Shown here: positions 1-7,488 of the stretch, piece by piece
How positions within the stretch are numbered: the stretch's first letter is position 1
Layout: each line of letters opens with the position of its first letter
From: JACQFK01 sp964619955
Lineage (GTDB): Bacteria; Planctomycetota; MHYJ01; JACPRB01
Length of the DNA stretch: 64,000 nt
Direction: 5' to 3'
Assembly (NCBI GenBank): GCA_964619955.1
Contig: CAZUJF010000023.1
Span: forward strand, 14,068-78,067
The notes under the pieces: generated by a model
What the model saw: the letters and a program-made list of their open reading frames with translations, nothing else
Databases searched by the model: none
What the model was told of the DNA's origin: nothing
Made by a program: the position numbers and the translations under genes

Positions 1-630
1 GCGCCGCCGGTGACGGCCGCCAAGGTCAAACAGGTCCGGACCGCCACGAAGGACAAGGTCGGCTTCTACACGCCGGAGGAGCTGCTGAATCCGGGCGCCG
101 CCCCCGCCGCGGGAGGGCGGACCTTCGTCAAGATGTGGGCGATGGAGGACTTCAAGGGCGCCTTCGACGCGCCGCTCAAGGGCCGGAGCTTCGAGCGGGG
201 CAGGGAGATGTTCACGCTCGCCGGCTGCATCCGCTGCCACAACATCGAGGGCACGGGCGGCAGCGTGGGGGCGGATCTCTCCAAGGTCGCGGAGGATTAT
301 CCGGGTGCGGAACTCCTGCACCAGATCCTCGATCCGTCCGCACGGATCAAGGACGAATACCGCGTCGTCGCCGTCTTCCTGAAGAACGAGAACCGCTACA
401 AGGGCATGATCGTCAAGCGGGAGGGCGACGTGCTGCACCTGGCGGAGAACCTGCAGGAGCCCGGCAAGACGGTCGCGATCCAGAAGGCGGACATCGTGAA
501 GATGGTCCCCTCGGACATCTCGCCGATGCCGACGGGCCTGCTGGTGATGATGCAGCGCGACGAGGTCCTCGACCTGCTGGCGTACCTCGTCTCCAAGGGG
601 GACAAGGCCCACAAGGCTTTTGGGAAGTAG
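1..630 (+). CDS. Pirellula/Verrucomicrobium-type c-type cytochrome domain protein, C-terminal part (5' end outside window)
   Basis: The frame is open to the window edge, so only the C-terminal 209 codons are seen; a GTG at 10 is probably not the start. A single CIRCH heme c attachment motif sits at about residue 74, followed by GADLSKVA and a segment ending ILDPSARIKDEYR. This is the layout of the TIGR02603-type putative heme-binding domain that closes large planctomycete dehydrogenases. The protein at 18073-21165 carries the same domain (CIKCH). Known for the family: periplasmic or exported electron transfer linked to a beta-propeller dehydrogenase. Inferred here: this is the tail of a second such enzyme. 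No catalytic domain is visible in the window. Confidence 0.85.
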   Translation, partial: APPVTAAKVKQVRTATKDKVGFYTPEELLNPGAAPAAGGRTFVKMWAMEDFKGAFDAPLKGRSFERGREMFTLAGCIRCHNIEGTGGSVGADLSKVAEDYPGAELLHQILDPSARIKDEYRVVAVFLKNENRYKGMIVKREGDVLHLAENLQEPGKTVAIQKADIVKMVPSDISPMPTGLLVMMQRDEVLDLLAYLVSKGDKAHKAFGK

Positions 631-642
631 GCGGGCGGGCCG

Positions 643-906
643 TCAGCGGGTGGACTTTTCCGGGGCCGCGGGGACCCGGTCGTGGATGAGCACGTCCGGG
701 CAAATATCGGCGCCGTTGGGCCAGACGATTGTCCCGAGTTCGGGGTCCACCCGAACCTGCCGGAACTTCTCCGGATCCTTCCGCAGGGTCTCGAATATAG
801 GCCCCACGAGATAGGGCGTCAGATCGACGACTTTCTCAGCCCCGTTGGTCAATCCCAGACGAACCCGGTATCCCTCCAGGACCTGCACCGACTTCACGCG
901 AATCAT
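643..906 (-). CDS. DUF2442 family protein
   Basis: An 87-residue protein whose body (TNGAEKVVDLTPYL, then GTIVWPNGADICPDVL) is the classic DUF2442 signature. Function is unknown. The family is usually encoded beside DUF4160, as here: the DUF4160 gene lies 9 bases upstream on the same strand, so the two are almost certainly cotranscribed. Such pairs have been suspected to be toxin-antitoxin-like because they are small, mobile and paired, but nothing in this sequence proves it. No Shine-Dalgarno is evident before the ATG. A TAGTAT hexamer 6 bases upstream overlaps the DUF4160 stop codon and may be coincidental. Confidence 0.9.
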   Translation of the reverse strand: MIRVKSVQVLEGYRVRLGLTNGAEKVVDLTPYLVGPIFETLRKDPEKFRQVRVDPELGTIVWPNGADICPDVLIHDRVPAAPEKSTR

Positions 907-915
907 GATTGAATA

Positions 916-1176
916 CTACCCCAGCGGCGTGATCGCCTGCAAGGGCAGCGCCTGCCGGGAGAACTCCCAATCCTGGACCAGTTCCTCGCGATGCTGCGAG
1001 GCCCATTCCAGCACCAGACCCGTGGCCCTCTGCGGAAACGTCCCTTCGAGCACAGCCAAGGTGTCAATGGAGAACGTCGCTTCGTGTTCCCCATAGCGGG
1101 CATGAAAATGCGGGGGCGCATGATCGTTGTAGTACATGGAAATCACGATGCCAAAGAACCGGCTGATCTGGGGCAT
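916..1176 (-). CDS. DUF4160 family protein
   Basis: An 86-residue protein beginning MPQISRFFGIVISMYYNDHA and continuing PPHFHARYGEHEA, a textbook DUF4160 match with the conserved PPHFHA core. It is preceded by a strong Shine-Dalgarno (GAGGAGG, about 6 bases before the ATG). It is the first gene of a two-gene unit with the DUF2442 gene at 643-906. Function is unknown. The histidines of PPHFHA could bind metal or act catalytically, but this is speculation. The pair is flanked by unrelated core genes and may have been acquired as a small cassette. Confidence 0.9.
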   Translation of the reverse strand: MPQISRFFGIVISMYYNDHAPPHFHARYGEHEATFSIDTLAVLEGTFPQRATGLVLEWASQHREELVQDWEFSRQALPLQAITPLG

Positions 1177-1196
1177 GGATCCTCCTCGGGCGAATG

Positions 1197-1853
1197 CTAA
1201 TAGATCCCCAGCTTGGCTTTGAGGACCTTGCCGCCGAAGTGGAGCAGGCCGGCGTTCGCGCTCACGGAGAGGCGGCGGCGCGTGAACACGCCCGCGTCGC
1301 CCCCCTTGGTCGCCCAGGCCGCTCCGTAGCCCGCCTGTTTCACCGTCTCCACGTCCGCGGGCGCGTACTCCCCGCGCGGATACGCGAAGTGGCGGACGAC
1401 CAGGCCCAACTTCTCCTCGAGCAGGCGCTTCGAATCGCCGACCTCCCCGGGGCTCAGCGTCGTGTGCGTCATCGTGTGGGATCCGATCGTCATGCCCGCG
1501 TCGCGCAGGCGCTTCAGGTCGTCCCAGTCCATGAGGCGCTCCTCCGGCATCGAGGTGACGCGCATCCAGGTGTCGCTGCCGCCCACCCGTCCGGCCACGA
1601 TGAAGAACGTGGCCGTCAGCTTCAATTCGAGGAGCACGGGCAGGGCGAAGTCCATGCAGTCCTTGAAGCCGTCGTCGAACGTGACGGCCGCGCCCTTGCG
1701 GCCCTCGAGGACCTGGTCCAGCGTGAGCACGCCCGCGGACCAGGAGCGGAGGAATTCCATCTGCCGGCGGAAGTTCTCCGGCGTGACCGTCATCTTCCGC
1801 GGCGCCCCCTCCCGGAACGGGCCCACGCGGTGGTAATAGAACACCGGGGTCAC
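1197..1853 (-). CDS. Polysaccharide deacetylase (NodB homology domain)
   Basis: A 218-residue single-domain protein. It shows the NodB-fold motifs: TFDDGFKD with the catalytic and metal-binding aspartates, SHTMTH with the metal-ligand histidines, and the RHFAYPRGEY motif 3. No signal peptide is visible, so it probably acts on cytoplasmic lipid-linked or nucleotide-linked glycans. The GTG start overlaps the TGA of the upstream glycosyltransferase (GTGA, 1850-1853), which indicates translational coupling. Known for the family: removal of N- or O-acetyl groups from chitin-like, peptidoglycan or exopolysaccharide sugars. The substrate cannot be told. A frame running further upstream is the shadow of the glycosyltransferase gene. 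Confidence 0.9.
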   Translation of the reverse strand: MTPVFYYHRVGPFREGAPRKMTVTPENFRRQMEFLRSWSAGVLTLDQVLEGRKGAAVTFDDGFKDCMDFALPVLLELKLTATFFIVAGRVGGSDTWMRVTSMPEERLMDWDDLKRLRDAGMTIGSHTMTHTTLSPGEVGDSKRLLEEKLGLVVRHFAYPRGEYAPADVETVKQAGYGAAWATKGGDAGVFTRRRLSVSANAGLLHFGGKVLKAKLGIY

Positions 1854-2650
1854 GGCTTCACCAGGCCGTTCTCGCAGCGCACCGGAATGTCCTTCCGGTA
1901 GTAGTAGTGCGAGGCGTCCTTGCGCGGGATGCGGCGGCGGCGGATCTTGGGGTCGATGACGTCGTCGACGTGGTAGACCCAGGCCTTCCCCCAGAGCGAG
2001 ACCGGCTTCGCGCCGTAGCGGCGGAAGCGGTTGCGCAGGTCGCTGTCCTCCTTGCCGAAGCCGTCGAAGTTCTCGTCGTAGCCGTTCACCGCGGCATAGA
2101 CGTCCTTCCCCGCGGAGATGTTGCAGCCGTAGACCTTGGGGCGCGTGACGCGGCCCCAGAGGACCCCCCAGAGGCCCTTCCAGTGGGTGATCTTGAAGCG
2201 GCGCCGGTCGGCCGCCGTCATCTGCGCCTCGTATTCGCCGGCGCGGACGTTCTCCTTCGTCATCGTCGAACAGTATTCCGGCGAGAGCCGGATGTAGCCG
2301 CCGACGCAGAACTTCCCCGCGCCCGAATGTTCGGCGTGGACCTTCACGAAATCCCGGTGCGGGATGCAGTCGCCGTCCGAGAGCAGGATGACGTCCCCCT
2401 CCGACTTCCGCACCGCCTCGTTGGCGATCTTCGCCCGGCGATAGCCCCGGTTCTCCTGCCAGACGTGTTTGACGGGGAAGTCGCTCGTGCGGCGGCATTC
2501 GTCGACGATCGCCTTCGTCTCCTCGTCCGAGCCGTCGTCCGCGATGATGAGCTCGAAATCGCGGAAGCTCTGGCGCTGGTAGCCGATGAGGGCGTACGTG
2601 AAGGCGACGGGCTGGTCGAAGATCGACAGGATCACGCTGACGCGGGGCAT
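1850..2650 (-). CDS. Family 2 glycosyltransferase
   Basis: A 266-residue GT-A protein starting MPRVSVILSIFDQP, with an early DDGSDEE nucleotide-binding motif, the DxD-like LLSDGDCIPH, and a C-terminal NGYDENFDGFGKEDSDL segment typical of the acceptor/catalytic ED pair. The ATG at 2650 is chosen because a perfect TATAAT lies 9 bases upstream and no Shine-Dalgarno exists. The frame runs further 5', but only as a shadow of the divergent gene. It overlaps the deacetylase by GTGA, suggesting a two-gene unit making or trimming a surface polysaccharide. The donor sugar is unknown. Confidence 0.9.
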   Translation of the reverse strand: MPRVSVILSIFDQPVAFTYALIGYQRQSFRDFELIIADDGSDEETKAIVDECRRTSDFPVKHVWQENRGYRRAKIANEAVRKSEGDVILLSDGDCIPHRDFVKVHAEHSGAGKFCVGGYIRLSPEYCSTMTKENVRAGEYEAQMTAADRRRFKITHWKGLWGVLWGRVTRPKVYGCNISAGKDVYAAVNGYDENFDGFGKEDSDLRNRFRRYGAKPVSLWGKAWVYHVDDVIDPKIRRRRIPRKDASHYYYRKDIPVRCENGLVKP

Positions 2651-2713
2651 CGGGGCGCGATTATACCCTCCGCCGGGTTTTTGGCCCCTCTCTGTGCTAC
2701 ACTTACCCCGCAG
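2651..2713. promoter_or_regulatory. Divergent promoter region with two start-proximal -10 elements
   Basis: The 63-base gap between the divergent glycosyltransferase and NifU-like genes holds a minus-strand TATAAT (2660-2665 on the plus strand as ATTATA), 9 bases before the glycosyltransferase ATG. It also holds a plus-strand extended -10, TGCTACACT (hexamer 2698-2703), 10 bases before the ATG at 2714. Neither gene has a Shine-Dalgarno. Transcripts would start within a few bases of the start codons. Confidence 0.6.
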
Positions 2714-3214
2714 ATGGCGAGCCAGTCCGGCGACGGCCTCGTGTGCCGCTGTTACGAGGTCCCGGAGGACGTCATCCGCCAGGCGGCCCGGGACCACCAG
2801 CTGCGGCAGGTCGAGGAAGTGACCGCCGTGACCCGGGCCGGCGGCGGGTGCGGGTCCTGCTGGGACGACATCCGTCGGATCCTGGACGACGTCTGGGGGC
2901 GCCCGCCCGCCCGGGACGTCGTGGACGCCTCGGGGCTGTCCGCCGCCCAGAAGCGCGGCCGGGTCCTGGCCCTGCTCGACGAGGACGTGGCGCCCCTGCT
3001 GGAACGGAACGGCCTGCACATGCAAGTCATGGACGTCACGAGCGACCGGGTCCTCGCGCGCTTCAGCGGCGACGGGGCGGACACCCAGAACGCCTCCTAC
3101 CTGACCCTGAAGCGCTACCTGGTGCGCCGGATGAGCGAGGTCTGCGCCTCCCCGATGCAGTTGGTGGAGCTCAACGTGCTGGAGCGGCTCCGGCGCCCGA
3201 AGAACCCGACATGA
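2714..3214 (+). CDS. NifU-like protein: BFD-type [2Fe-2S] domain plus degenerate NfuA-like C-terminal domain
   Basis: A 166-residue protein. Residues 9-57 match the central [2Fe-2S] domain of NifU, with C11-x-C13 and C46-x2-C49 and the conserved AGGGCGSC turn. Residues 80-155 resemble the NifU/NfuA C-terminal Fe-S domain (LLDEDVAPLLERNG, then YLTLKRYL), but the usual CxxC is replaced by DTQN, so this half probably cannot hold a cluster. The N-terminal IscU-type scaffold is absent. A role in Fe-S cluster handling or redox sensing is inferred. The stop overlaps the next ATG (ATGA, 3211-3214), coupling it to the phosphoesterase. The start is set by the -10 TACACT 10 bases upstream. Confidence 0.75.
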   Translation: MASQSGDGLVCRCYEVPEDVIRQAARDHQLRQVEEVTAVTRAGGGCGSCWDDIRRILDDVWGRPPARDVVDASGLSAAQKRGRVLALLDEDVAPLLERNGLHMQVMDVTSDRVLARFSGDGADTQNASYLTLKRYLVRRMSEVCASPMQLVELNVLERLRRPKNPT

Positions 3215-3966
3215 AACGCACCGCGATCGTCTCGGACATCCATTCCAACCTCGAGGCCATGGAGGCCGTCCTGGACGACATCCACGAGCAGGAATGCGAG
3301 GAGATCGTCTGCCTCGGCGACCTGATCGGCTACGGCCCCAATCCGCGCCAGGTGATGAAGATCGCCCTGGAGCTCTTCGAATTCACGCTCCTGGGCAACC
3401 ACGAGGAGGGCGTGCTCTACCAGCCCGTCGGCTTCAACTGGAAGGCCGAGGCCTCGGCGTGGTGGACGAAGGACCAGCTCAAGTCGACGCGCTACCCCGG
3501 CGACGACAACAAGCACTACTGGGCCTACCTCGAGCAGATGCCGCGCTACGCGACCCACGGGGACGTGCTCTACGTGCACGCCTCGCCGCTGGACCCGACG
3601 CGCGAATACGTGATGCCCGAGGCCTGCTACAACCCCGAGTTCATGAAGCAGATCTTCGGCAAGATCAAGCGCATCGCCTTCGGCGGCCACACCCACCTGC
3701 CCGGGATCTTCTTCGAGAACAAGCCCTTCATCCAGCAGAACCGCATCGAGGGGCCCTTCCCCGTCATGAAGGGGAAGTTCTTCGTCAACGTGGGATCGGT
3801 GGGGCAGCCCCGGGACGGCGACACGCGCGCCAGCTACGTGATCTTCGACGGCAAGTACGTCACGTTCCGCCGCATCGCCTACAACTACAAGAAGACCGCG
3901 CAGAAGATCAAGCGCATCAAGCGCCTTCCCAACGCGCTCGGCGCCCGGCTGTCGCTGGGCCTCTGA
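3211..3966 (+). CDS. Metallophosphoesterase (YfcE/calcineurin-like)
   Basis: A 251-residue protein with all canonical metallophosphoesterase blocks in order: SDIHSN, GDLIGYGP, GNHE, a histidine in YVHAS, and GGHTHLP, followed by NVGSVGQPRDGD. This is the compact YfcE/DUF-like phosphodiesterase type that acts on small phosphodiesters with two metal ions. It is cytoplasmic, with no signal peptide. Its ATG overlaps the stop of the NifU-like gene (ATGA), so the two are translationally coupled; why a phosphoesterase should accompany an Fe-S protein is not clear. The lysine-rich tail (YKKTAQKIKRIKR) is basic and may contact nucleic acid. Confidence 0.9.
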   Translation: MKRTAIVSDIHSNLEAMEAVLDDIHEQECEEIVCLGDLIGYGPNPRQVMKIALELFEFTLLGNHEEGVLYQPVGFNWKAEASAWWTKDQLKSTRYPGDDNKHYWAYLEQMPRYATHGDVLYVHASPLDPTREYVMPEACYNPEFMKQIFGKIKRIAFGGHTHLPGIFFENKPFIQQNRIEGPFPVMKGKFFVNVGSVGQPRDGDTRASYVIFDGKYVTFRRIAYNYKKTAQKIKRIKRLPNALGARLSLGL

Positions 3967-3990
3967 GTTCCCGCCCCCAGGAGACGCCCC

Positions 3991-4329
3991 ATGGATGTGA
4001 AAAGCGCGATGGACTCCCGCCGCTTCTCCCCCGAGAAGCTCGCCAAGACAACGCTCTTCGAGAGCGAGCGCATGTTCTGCGACGTCTACGGCGTCTCCCC
4101 CGGGCAGGAGCAGAAGCCCCACGTCCACGAGGACGGCGACAAGCTCTACTACGTCATCGAGGGCTGCGGGGTCTTCAAGGTCGGCCCCGATGTCCGCGAA
4201 GTGGGCGAACGGAACGTCGTCTGCGTCCCCGCCGGCGTCGAACACTCCGTCAAGAACGACAGCGGCGCCGCGCTGACGCTGCTCGTGTTCATGGCCCCCC
4301 ACCCCAACTACGTCTCGAAAAAAGCGTAA
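3991..4329 (+). CDS. Cupin domain protein
   Basis: A 112-residue single cupin barrel. Motif 1 is PHVHEDGDKLYYVIEG (HxH and the downstream E) and motif 2 is VPAGVEHSVKN (GxxH), giving the usual 2-His/Glu plus His metal site. A Shine-Dalgarno (AGGAGA) lies 8 bases before the ATG. It follows the phosphoesterase by 24 bases and may be cotranscribed with it. Small cupins include sugar isomerases, dioxygenases and ligand sensors; the sequence does not discriminate. Confidence 0.9.
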   Translation: MDVKSAMDSRRFSPEKLAKTTLFESERMFCDVYGVSPGQEQKPHVHEDGDKLYYVIEGCGVFKVGPDVREVGERNVVCVPAGVEHSVKNDSGAALTLLVFMAPHPNYVSKKA

Positions 4330-4340
4330 GATCCGCCCCG

Positions 4341-4368
4341 CCCGGGTGTAGTTCTTAAGGCACCCGGG
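4341..4368. repeat. 8-bp perfect inverted repeat between cupin and secreted-protein genes
   Basis: CCCGGGTG (4341-4348) is separated by a 12-base A/T-richer loop from CACCCGGG (4361-4368). There is no T-tract after it, so it is not a classical terminator. It lies 22 bases before the ATG of the secreted protein and could be an operator or an mRNA hairpin. Confidence 0.45.
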
Positions 4369-4390
4369 AATCGAATTGGAGCGGATCGAC

Positions 4391-5116
4391 ATGAGCCTGA
4401 CACGCCTGTCCCTCGCCTGTCTTCTCGTCCTCGGCCTGCTGCCCTCCGGCGCGGACGCCCAGGAGAAAAAGAAGAAGGCCCCGCCCGATCCCAAGGTCTG
4501 GATGTGCAAGCGGGGCGAGCTGCTCTGGGAGGAGTCGTTCGAAGGCGGCGCCTGGGCCAAGGACTGGAACAAGTACAAGGGCGACTACAAGATCGAGGGC
4601 GACGCCGTCAAGGTGGCCGAGATCGCGTCGGACGGCCACCATCCCGCGATGTCCCGCAAGCTCGGCGCCGACAACGTCATCATCCAGTTCCGCTTCAAGA
4701 TCGAGGGCAGCCCCTGGATGGGCTTCGCCATCGACGACAAGGAGCACGTCGGCCGCCTCATGATCAGCAACGACCAGTTCAAGATCGTGAAGATGTCGGG
4801 CATCGGCGGCACCACGAAGGGCGTGGATATCGACTCCGGTCGCGTCAAGCTCAACGACGGCCTCTGGCACACGGTGGTCTGGGAGATCTACGGCGACGAG
4901 ATGATCGCGACGGTGGACGATAAGGAGATGGCCCTGGGCAAGGCGCCCGGCCTCACGCCGACCCGCGGACGCTGCGAGCTCATCTCCGGCGGCCAGTTCG
5001 CCCACTACGACGACATCAAGGTCTGGAAGGCCGAGCCGGACGAGAAGTGGCCGCAGAAAAGGGCCCAGCTCATGCAGCTGCTGAAGAAGAAGGCGCCGAA
5101 GACGGCCCCGAACTAA
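4391..5116 (+). CDS. Secreted lectin-like (LamG/DUF1080-type) protein
   Basis: A 241-residue exported protein. Residues 1-24 (MSLTRLSLACLLVLGLLPSG then ADAQ) form a Sec signal peptide. The mature part is a single jelly-roll of the concanavalin/DUF1080 kind, with the pattern WEESFEGG, then GMGF-like strands, then GLWHTVVWEIYGDE and HYDDIKVWKAEP. DUF1080-type proteins are abundant in planctomycetes, where some are 3-keto-disaccharide hydrolases and others carbohydrate binders. Catalytic residues cannot be identified here. The ATG at 4391 is preferred over the in-frame TTG at 4376 because GGAG lies 9 bases before it and the signal peptide starts there. The C-terminus is a Lys-rich tail. It overlaps the opposite gene by 4 bases, tail to tail. 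Confidence 0.75.
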   Translation: MSLTRLSLACLLVLGLLPSGADAQEKKKKAPPDPKVWMCKRGELLWEESFEGGAWAKDWNKYKGDYKIEGDAVKVAEIASDGHHPAMSRKLGADNVIIQFRFKIEGSPWMGFAIDDKEHVGRLMISNDQFKIVKMSGIGGTTKGVDIDSGRVKLNDGLWHTVVWEIYGDEMIATVDDKEMALGKAPGLTPTRGRCELISGGQFAHYDDIKVWKAEPDEKWPQKRAQLMQLLKKKAPKTAPN

Positions 5117-5784
5117 AGAGTAAGTTCCCCGGCCTCCGCGGGGACCCCGAGCAGCTGCAGCTGGGTGTGCGTCAGCGGGGCCATCGGACGCAGCAGGCGG
5201 CGGCGCAGGGCCTGCAGGTCTTCGTAGGTCTCCACCTTCCGGCGCGGCGGGAAGAAGCCGTAGTCCAGATGGGCGCGCTCCAGGTTGCGGACCAGCTGCG
5301 GCAGCTCCTGCCCTCCCCCCCAGCGGATGCCGCGGAAGACGTCCCGCGGCTGGCGCATGCCAAGAAGGTAGAGTCCGCCCCGGTCCGTCGGACCGACGAC
5401 CACGTCGCGGCGCTCCAGCATCTGGAACGCGGAGCGCAGCAGGCGGGGATGCAGGTCCGGGATGCCGCTGCCGACGATCACCGCATACGCATGATCGGCG
5501 AGCAGCTCCTCGAAACAGGCGTGGAGGCGGCGTCCCTGGTTGCGTCCCGCCTGCTCGCGGACCTCGACCCCGGGGAACTTCTCGCGGAAGGCCTCCGCCT
5601 GGTCCGCGGCGTAGAGATAGCCGTCGACGCCCGTGACGGGGAATCCGGCGGCAAGGTCGCCGATGAAGGCTTCGTAGAGTTCGGCGGAGGCTTCGGCGCC
5701 GATGCGGCGAATGAGGGACGGGAATACGCGGCCCGGTTCGGGCCAGCATACGAAAACGGAAACTGCCCCCTCTCTACCCTGCAT
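5113..5784 (-). CDS. TIGR04282/DUF2064 family glycosyltransferase-like protein
   Basis: A 223-residue GT-A/nucleotidyltransferase-like protein of the DUF2064 (TIGR04282, CofC-like) family. The blocks PEPGRVFPSLIRRIGAEAS, VIVGSGIPDLHPRLLRSAF, DVVVGPTDRGGLYLLGMRQP and the FRGIRWG turn correspond to the usual nucleotide-binding segments. Family members sit in radical-SAM or glycan clusters and their chemistry is not settled. A TACACT hexamer lies 11 bases before the ATG, with no Shine-Dalgarno. No radical SAM gene is adjacent here. Confidence 0.8.
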   Translation of the reverse strand: MQGREGAVSVFVCWPEPGRVFPSLIRRIGAEASAELYEAFIGDLAAGFPVTGVDGYLYAADQAEAFREKFPGVEVREQAGRNQGRRLHACFEELLADHAYAVIVGSGIPDLHPRLLRSAFQMLERRDVVVGPTDRGGLYLLGMRQPRDVFRGIRWGGGQELPQLVRNLERAHLDYGFFPPRRKVETYEDLQALRRRLLRPMAPLTHTQLQLLGVPAEAGELTL

Positions 5785-5860
5785 GACCTATGAGCAGTGT
5801 AGCGGCGGCCCGCGGCGACGCAAGGAAAAAAGGAACTCCGCGAAGCGTACAATCCCCGGG

Positions 5861-6481
5861 ATGAGCGACGCCGCCGCCCACCTGTCCCGGGTCGACAAGA
5901 TCCTCGGCCGCCTGATCCGGAAAGCCGGCCCCTTCACGCTGACGCCGAAGAAGCGGCCTCCCTTCCAGGCCCTCGTCGAAGCCGTGACCCACCAGCAGCT
6001 CAACGGGACCGCCGCGAAGACCATCCTGGGCCGCGTCCTCGCCCTCTATCCCGGGAAGAAGTTCCCCGCCCCCGCCGACCTGCTCGGCACGCCGGACCGC
6101 AAGCTCCGCGCGGCGGGGCTGTCCCGCGCCAAGACCCTGTCCCTGAAGGACATCGCCGCTAAAACGGTGGAGGGGCTCATCCCGGCTTCACGGGGACTTT
6201 CCAGACTGACGGACGCCGAGATCGTCGAGCGACTGACGGCGGTCCGCGGCGTGGGCCCCTGGACGGTCGAGATGCTGCTGATGTTCACGCTCGGGCGGCC
6301 GGACGTGCTGCCGGCGACGGACTTCGGCGTGCGCAAGGGCTTCGCGCTCGCCTACGGGCTGAAGGACCTGCCGGCGCCGAAGGCGCTGCTCGCCCATGGC
6401 GAACGCTGGAGGCCCCACCGCTCCGCCGCGGCCTGGTATCTCTGGCGGGCTGTCGATCTCGCGGGGCAGCGGGTAGAATAG
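5861..6481 (+). CDS. DNA-3-methyladenine glycosylase (AlkA/HhH-GPD family)
   Basis: A 206-residue enzyme of the helix-hairpin-helix GPD superfamily, corresponding to the catalytic half of AlkA. It shows the HhH motif AVRGVGPWTVEMLLMF and the catalytic aspartate in ATDFGVRKG; HQQLNGTAAKTI is the typical N-terminal helix. It removes alkylated purines from DNA in base excision repair. The start at 5861 is supported by TACAAT (5848-5853) ending 7 bases upstream, with no Shine-Dalgarno, implying a leaderless transcript. An upstream extension of the frame crosses this promoter and is discarded. Confidence 0.9.
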   Translation: MSDAAAHLSRVDKILGRLIRKAGPFTLTPKKRPPFQALVEAVTHQQLNGTAAKTILGRVLALYPGKKFPAPADLLGTPDRKLRAAGLSRAKTLSLKDIAAKTVEGLIPASRGLSRLTDAEIVERLTAVRGVGPWTVEMLLMFTLGRPDVLPATDFGVRKGFALAYGLKDLPAPKALLAHGERWRPHRSAAAWYLWRAVDLAGQRVE

Positions 6482-6490
6482 GGCGCTCGA

Positions 6491-7261
6491 ATGATCTCCC
6501 CCCGCCTGCTGCGCCTGACCCTGCACCTTTTCGAGGGGCTGCTCACCTGCGCGACGGTCTTCCCGTTCTCCGGCGCCCCGCGCCGCGAGCGGCTGGTGCG
6601 GAACTGGTCCCGCCGCCTGCTCGTCATCTGCGGCGTGACCTGCACCACCCACGACCGGAGAGACCCCGCCGCGCCGCCGCGGGCGCTCATCGTCTCGAAC
6701 CACACGTCCTGGCTCGACATCTTCGTCATCAACGCCCAGCAGCCCTGCCGCTTCGTCGCCCGCGCCGACATCCGCGGCTGGCCGCTGGTGGGCTGGCTGG
6801 CGTACAAGGCCGGCACGCTGTTCATCTCCCGCGGGAAGAAAAGCGAGGTGCGGCAGGTCTACGAGGGGCTCGTCGAACGCATCCAGGCCGGCGAGCGCGT
6901 GGCGTTCTTCCCGGAGGGCGGGACGGCCGAGCAGGGCACGCTGCGGCCCTTCCACGCCAATCTGTTCGAGGCGGCCATCGCCGCCGGCGTGCCGGTCCAG
7001 CCCTACGCGGTGCGCTATCTCGACGAGGAGGGCCGCCTGCATCCGGCCACCCGCTACACGGGCGACACGAGCTTCGGCCAGAGCGTGAAGTCCATCGTGA
7101 AGGCGGGAGGCTTGCGCGCCGAATTGTACCTCTTGCCCGCGATCAACCCGAACGGGGCGCATCGGCGCGAGCTGGCCGCCCTGACCCGGCAGTCCATCGC
7201 GCAATCGCTGGGGGCCGCGCTGGGCCCGCCCGAACCCGCCGACCGGCGGGGAACGGACTAG
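6491..7261 (+). CDS. 1-acyl-sn-glycerol-3-phosphate acyltransferase (PlsC family)
   Basis: A 256-residue acyltransferase. It shows the HX4D catalytic motif in NHTSWLDIF, the ARADIRGWPLVG block, GTLFISRG, and the substrate-binding FPEGGTAEQG. Known function: acylation of lysophosphatidate in phospholipid synthesis, or of ornithine or other lipids, at the inner face of the membrane. A hydrophobic N-terminal segment could anchor it. It begins 9 bases after the glycosylase stop. A TAGAAT at 6474-6479 overlaps the end of that gene, so it may have its own promoter or be cotranscribed. Confidence 0.9.
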   Translation: MISPRLLRLTLHLFEGLLTCATVFPFSGAPRRERLVRNWSRRLLVICGVTCTTHDRRDPAAPPRALIVSNHTSWLDIFVINAQQPCRFVARADIRGWPLVGWLAYKAGTLFISRGKKSEVRQVYEGLVERIQAGERVAFFPEGGTAEQGTLRPFHANLFEAAIAAGVPVQPYAVRYLDEEGRLHPATRYTGDTSFGQSVKSIVKAGGLRAELYLLPAINPNGAHRRELAALTRQSIAQSLGAALGPPEPADRRGTD

Positions 7262-7266
7262 ACCCC

Positions 7267-7476
7267 TCAGCTCTTGCCGCCGAAGCCGATCTCGACCTTC
7301 GTCCCGTCCACGATCACCGGCACGTTGCGCTTCCCCTTCGAGTGCTTGAGCATCTCGGGGAGCTTCGCGGGATCGGCGACCACGTTGATGTACGTGAACG
7401 CCACGCCCCGCTTCTGGTGGTCCTCTCGCGCGGCCGTGGTATAGGGGCAGCTGTCCTTGCCGTAGATCAGCACCAT
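7267..7476 (-). CDS. UXX-star (glutaredoxin-like, Cys form of selenoprotein family)
   Basis: A 69-residue thioredoxin-fold miniature: VLIYGKDSCPYTTAARED, then NVPVIVDGTKVEIGFGG. This resembles the UXX-star group, in which the first residue of a xPYT or xPHT motif is selenocysteine or cysteine; here it is Cys9, with no second Cys. Length and the VPVI/GFGG ending fit. Redox partner and substrate are unknown. A clear Shine-Dalgarno (AAGGAGA) precedes the ATG. The gene lies 12 bases downstream of moaA on the same strand, so it is probably expressed from the moaA promoter. Family assignment is from memory of the motif. Confidence 0.65.
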   Translation of the reverse strand: MVLIYGKDSCPYTTAAREDHQKRGVAFTYINVVADPAKLPEMLKHSKGKRNVPVIVDGTKVEIGFGGKS

Positions 7477-7488
7477 GCTCGTCTCCTT

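Noticed and set aside
643..906. TAGTAT hexamer before the DUF2442 ATG as a leaderless promoter.
   Set aside because: It overlaps the stop codon of the upstream DUF4160 gene in the same operon, so chance is the simpler explanation.
7267..7476. Selenocysteine-containing version of the UXX-star protein.
   Set aside because: The key codon is TGC (Cys), not TGA, and the frame is complete without a stop.
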